Below the pieces are notes generated by a model. It saw only the letters and a list, made by a program, of their open reading frames with translations. It had not been told where the DNA came from and did no database searches. From contig JAVVXB010000002.1 in the NCBI GenBank assembly GCA_036651815.1, positions 1 through 64,000 of the forward strand: a stretch of 64,000 nt of DNA, read 5' to 3'. The translations under genes were made by a program, and so were the position numbers. This document shows positions 61,343-64,000 of this stretch, piece after piece. This DNA is from JAVVXB01 sp036651815 (lineage in GTDB: Bacteria; Bacillota; Clostridia; Christensenellales; CAG-138). The first letter of the stretch is position 1. Every line of letters begins with the position of its first letter.

Positions 61343-63016
61343 ATGACGGACTATTTAAAACTGAAAAAATCAAATTGTAAAAATTGTCATAAGTGTATTC
61401 GCAACTGCCCGGTTAAATCGATCCGGTTTGCGGATGCGCAGGCGCATATTATTTCTGAGGAATGCGTACTCTGCGGCAAGTGTTTTGTATCCTGCCCGCA
61501 AAATGCAAAAGAAATTAGAGACGATACCGAAGCGGTCAAGGCAGACATTGCTTCTGGCGTGCCGGTGATTGTCTGTCTTGCACCATCGTTTATTGCAAAC
61601 TATAAAGGCACAACTATTGAGACAATGCGTGCTGCGCTTCTCAAACTTGGGTTTTCAGATGTAGTTGAGACGGCTATTGGTGCTTCTATCGTAAAAACTC
61701 GATATGAAGAGCTGATTCGGGATGATGGCCAGAGCGTGATCATTTCGTCCTGCTGTACGGCGGTGAATAACTTGATTCAGAAGTATTATCCGGATGCACT
61801 TGCGTACCTGGCCAATGTAGTGACGCCTATGGAGGCAACCTGCCGCCTGATCAAGCACAAGAATCCCGGCGTCAAGACGGTTTTCATTGGGCCATGCATC
61901 GCTAAAAAACAAGAGGCTGACAACAGTCATGCCGTTGATCAAGCGCTGACATTCTTTGAATTGAGTAGATGGATGCAGGAGCGGGGTGTTACGCCGGAAA
62001 CGGCCGAGAGTACCCTCGCTGAAAGCCGCGCACGTCTATTTCCATTATCGGGCGGCATTTTGCGCAGTATGGAACCTTGGGATAAACGATATTCATATAT
62101 CACCGTGGATGGGATGAATAATTGCATTTGCGCGATCAAGGACATAATTGACGGGAATTTGTCGCACTGCTTTGTGGAAATGTCTGCATGTGTCGGCGGG
62201 TGTGTCGGCGGCCCGGCTATGGAGCAGGGACGCGAACGACCGGTTTCCGATTCGGTTGCGGTCAATACCTATGCGGGCAGCAAGGATTTTGTCGTTGAGC
62301 AGCCCAGCGTGGCGGATTTGATGCAAGGCTATCCCCGTACACCAGTACGCAAGATCAATGTCAGTGAGCGTGAAATTCTCGATGTACTCAAAAAAATGGG
62401 CAAGACCAAGCCGGAGCATGAGCTCAACTGCGGCACCTGCGGCTATAATACCTGCCGTGAGAAAGCGCTGGCCGTTTGCTTGGGCAAAGCGGAGATTTCC
62501 ATGTGTCTGCCTTACCTGATGGAAAAAGCAGAGTCGTTTTCGGATACGATTATTCAGAATTCGCCAAACGGGATTCTTGTACTCAATGAACAATACGAAA
62601 TTCAGCAGATCAATCCTGCTGCGTGCGAGATTTTTCGCATCAAGCTTCCGAGCGATGTGCTAGGAATGCCGGCGGTTACGCTGCTGGACCCCGCACCGTT
62701 TATGGAGGCACTGCAGCGTGGCTCAACGGTCAATAACCGTCAGGTGTATCTTGCGGAGTATGGGAAATATGTGGTTCAAAGCGTTATCTATAACCACAAC
62801 TATCATATTATTGTGGGCATTCTGCGCGATATCACCGCCGAGGTGAACACAAGGCGCATTAAAGAAACCCAGAGCGCGGAGACGGCAGCTGTGGCTGATA
62901 AGGTTATGGCTCGGCAGATGAACGTTGTGCAGCAGATTGCGTCGCTGCTTGGCGAAACGGCGGCAGAAACAAAAATCGCATTGACCAAGCTAAAGGAGTC
63001 ATTGTCCGATGAATGA
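61343..63016 (+). CDS. Sensory-type [FeFe] hydrogenase with PAS domain
   Basis: A 557-residue protein. Two [4Fe-4S] ferredoxin motifs (C12, C15, C18, C22; C41, C44, C47, C51) precede an H-cluster domain with S-S-C-C-T-A (C137/C138), G-P-C-I-A-K-K (C185) and E-M-S-A-C-V-G-G-C-V-G-G (C283, C287). All four H-cluster cysteines are kept, but P-x-W after the first motif and the Met of M-P-C are changed, as in non-bioenergetic hydrogenases. A [4Fe-4S] motif C-G-T-C-G-Y-N-T-C (363-371) and a PAS domain (about 398-500) follow. It overlaps a SpoIIE-type phosphatase gene. The likely role is H2 or redox sensing. Confidence 0.9.
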   Translation: MTDYLKLKKSNCKNCHKCIRNCPVKSIRFADAQAHIISEECVLCGKCFVSCPQNAKEIRDDTEAVKADIASGVPVIVCLAPSFIANYKGTTIETMRAALLKLGFSDVVETAIGASIVKTRYEELIRDDGQSVIISSCCTAVNNLIQKYYPDALAYLANVVTPMEATCRLIKHKNPGVKTVFIGPCIAKKQEADNSHAVDQALTFFELSRWMQERGVTPETAESTLAESRARLFPLSGGILRSMEPWDKRYSYITVDGMNNCICAIKDIIDGNLSHCFVEMSACVGGCVGGPAMEQGRERPVSDSVAVNTYAGSKDFVVEQPSVADLMQGYPRTPVRKINVSEREILDVLKKMGKTKPEHELNCGTCGYNTCREKALAVCLGKAEISMCLPYLMEKAESFSDTIIQNSPNGILVLNEQYEIQQINPAACEIFRIKLPSDVLGMPAVTLLDPAPFMEALQRGSTVNNRQVYLAEYGKYVVQSVIYNHNYHIIVGILRDITAEVNTRRIKETQSAETAAVADKVMARQMNVVQQIASLLGETAAETKIALTKLKESLSDE

Positions 63017-64000
63017 TCTGTTTATTGATATTGGCTTCGTCAGTATCAACAAGTGGGGCGAACCTCTTTGCGGAGATCATGTGGATTTAGCCAAGGCCGA
63101 GGATGGTTCAACGATATTGGTACTTGCCGATGGATTGGGCAGTGGTGTCAAAGCCAATATCCTATCCACCTTAACGGCAAAAATCCTCTCCACCATGCTG
63201 GCAGCGGGATTGCCCATTGAAGAATGTGTACATACGGTAGTTTCCACATTGCCCGTGTGCGCGGAGCGTGGCGTGGCATATTCGACGTTTACGGTTATCC
63301 GGCTCACCGCTTACGGGGATACCGAATTGATCCAGTACGATAATCCACACGTTGTGCTATTATCTGGCGGCAATTCGGTTGACTATGCAATAGAACAGAA
63401 ATCTGTAGGCGACAAGCAACTTTTTTGTGCTAAATTTCGACTTAAGCCTGACGACGTGTTGCTTAGCTTTTCGGATGGTGCGTTGCACGCAAGCAAAACC
63501 ATCGAGCTGAATCTGGAATGGGATCGCGATGCAATTACCGATTATATGGAAGCATTGTATCATTCGTCCTACTCGGCCAAGGAGCTTGCAACGCTGCTTG
63601 TAGAACAATGCAGTGATCTCTATGGTGGGCAGCCGGCCGATGATACGACGGCTTGCGCTGTCAAATTGCGCAAACGACAACTGGTCAATCTGCTGTTTGG
63701 TCCGCCATCCAATCCGGCGGACGATACCCGCGTATTGTCTCTGTTTTTCAGCAAAGGCGGTAAGCATATTGTTTGTGGTGGCACAACTGCTGGCATTACG
63801 GCTAAGCACCTTGGAAAGCAGGTGCAGGTGGACACTGTGTCAGACACTTCCGATCTGCCGCCCGCGCTCTTGATTGATGGCGTGGATGTGGTCACAGAAG
63901 GTGCGCTGACCATGGCGCGAATGGTGGAGTATGCGCAAGATTATGCAAAGGATAATCGATTGTATCATTGCTGGAATAACGGCAGTGATGGCGCGGCACA
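63009..64000 (+). CDS. SpoIIE-family protein phosphatase (partial at window end)
   Basis: The first 330 codons are present; the frame runs off the edge. V-L-A-D-G-L-G-S-G-V-K-A, L-S-F-S-D-G-A-L-H-A and D-D-T-T-A-C-A-V are PP2C/SpoIIE metal-binding motifs, here without a sensor domain. A further C-terminal module follows (from about residue 225). It overlaps the hydrogenase gene by 8 bases, so the hydrogenase is the probable sensor and the phosphatase the output. Confidence 0.85.
   Translation, partial: MNDLFIDIGFVSINKWGEPLCGDHVDLAKAEDGSTILVLADGLGSGVKANILSTLTAKILSTMLAAGLPIEECVHTVVSTLPVCAERGVAYSTFTVIRLTAYGDTELIQYDNPHVVLLSGGNSVDYAIEQKSVGDKQLFCAKFRLKPDDVLLSFSDGALHASKTIELNLEWDRDAITDYMEALYHSSYSAKELATLLVEQCSDLYGGQPADDTTACAVKLRKRQLVNLLFGPPSNPADDTRVLSLFFSKGGKHIVCGGTTAGITAKHLGKQVQVDTVSDTSDLPPALLIDGVDVVTEGALTMARMVEYAQDYAKDNRLYHCWNNGSDGAA

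Noticed and set aside
1..64000. CRISPR array, tRNA or rRNA genes, prophage
   Set aside because: No regularly spaced repeats, no tRNA cloverleaf with CCA-type end, no rRNA segments, and no phage structural genes were seen by eye.

Overview
The window reads as chromosome of a low-to-mid GC Gram-positive anaerobe of the Clostridia (Bacillota). Supporting signs are strong GGAGG-type ribosome sites, TTGACA/TATAAT and extended -10 promoters, a T-box leader, the rpsU-ylmC-nrdR-ylmD block, cdaA-cdaR, PrsA, RmuC, SpoIIE-type phosphatases, and a sensory-type [FeFe] hydrogenase. A family-GH112 phosphorylase, which acts on mucin and milk glycan disaccharides, suggests a gut habitat. I cannot name the genus. 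A run of ten Ns at 46407-46416 shows this is a scaffolded assembly.

Layout. 1-8 kb: the tail of a VanZ-like gene, an alpha-oxoamine synthase/SDR pair resembling the first two steps of sphingoid-base synthesis, a DUF3267 membrane zincin, then an amidase plus NCS1-type permease operon divergent from a LacI regulator that appears to start at ATT. 8-14 kb: a PHP phosphoesterase, a probably leaderless M15 lipoprotein, a HAMP-SpoIIE phosphatase, and mgtE behind a 23-codon leader ORF with a hairpin. 14-19 kb: a tyrosine phenol-lyase-like enzyme behind a tyrosine-type T-box, and a zinc-ribbon membrane protein operon. 19.5-24.2 kb: a GntR-ABC operon and the first of two PadR-DUF1700-DUF4097 cassettes. 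24.5-27.7 kb: asd-dapA-dapB, with DapB fused to aspartokinase-like ACT domains.

27.8-34.4 kb: rmuC, a YhhN protein, an IS5-family transposase relic, a DUF6056-like membrane protein, an ABC importer without its binding protein, and a Cys-rich small membrane protein. 34.5-40.7 kb: nucleoside salvage and uptake (deoxyribosyltransferase-like protein, thymidine kinase, BmpA-type nucleoside ABC importer). 41-46.6 kb: rpsU, ylmC, nrdR, ylmD, prsA with a 30-residue membrane peptide, and the second PadR cassette, broken by the assembly gap. 46.7-58.2 kb: nadE, an ABC exporter, cdaA-cdaR, an FAD oxidoreductase, and a three-gene operon (AI-2E-type transporter, amidohydrolase, glycerophosphodiesterase). 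58.4-64 kb: a dead MerR gene, the GH112 phosphorylase, and a sensory hydrogenase coupled to a SpoIIE-type phosphatase cut by the window end.

Most content is housekeeping. The parts that depart from textbook organisation are the Tyr T-box on a lyase, the DapB-ACT fusion, the mgtE leader ORF, the two PadR cassettes sharing an operator-like box, the ATT-start regulator, the leaderless lipoprotein, and a 26-bp repeat at two distant intergenic sites.
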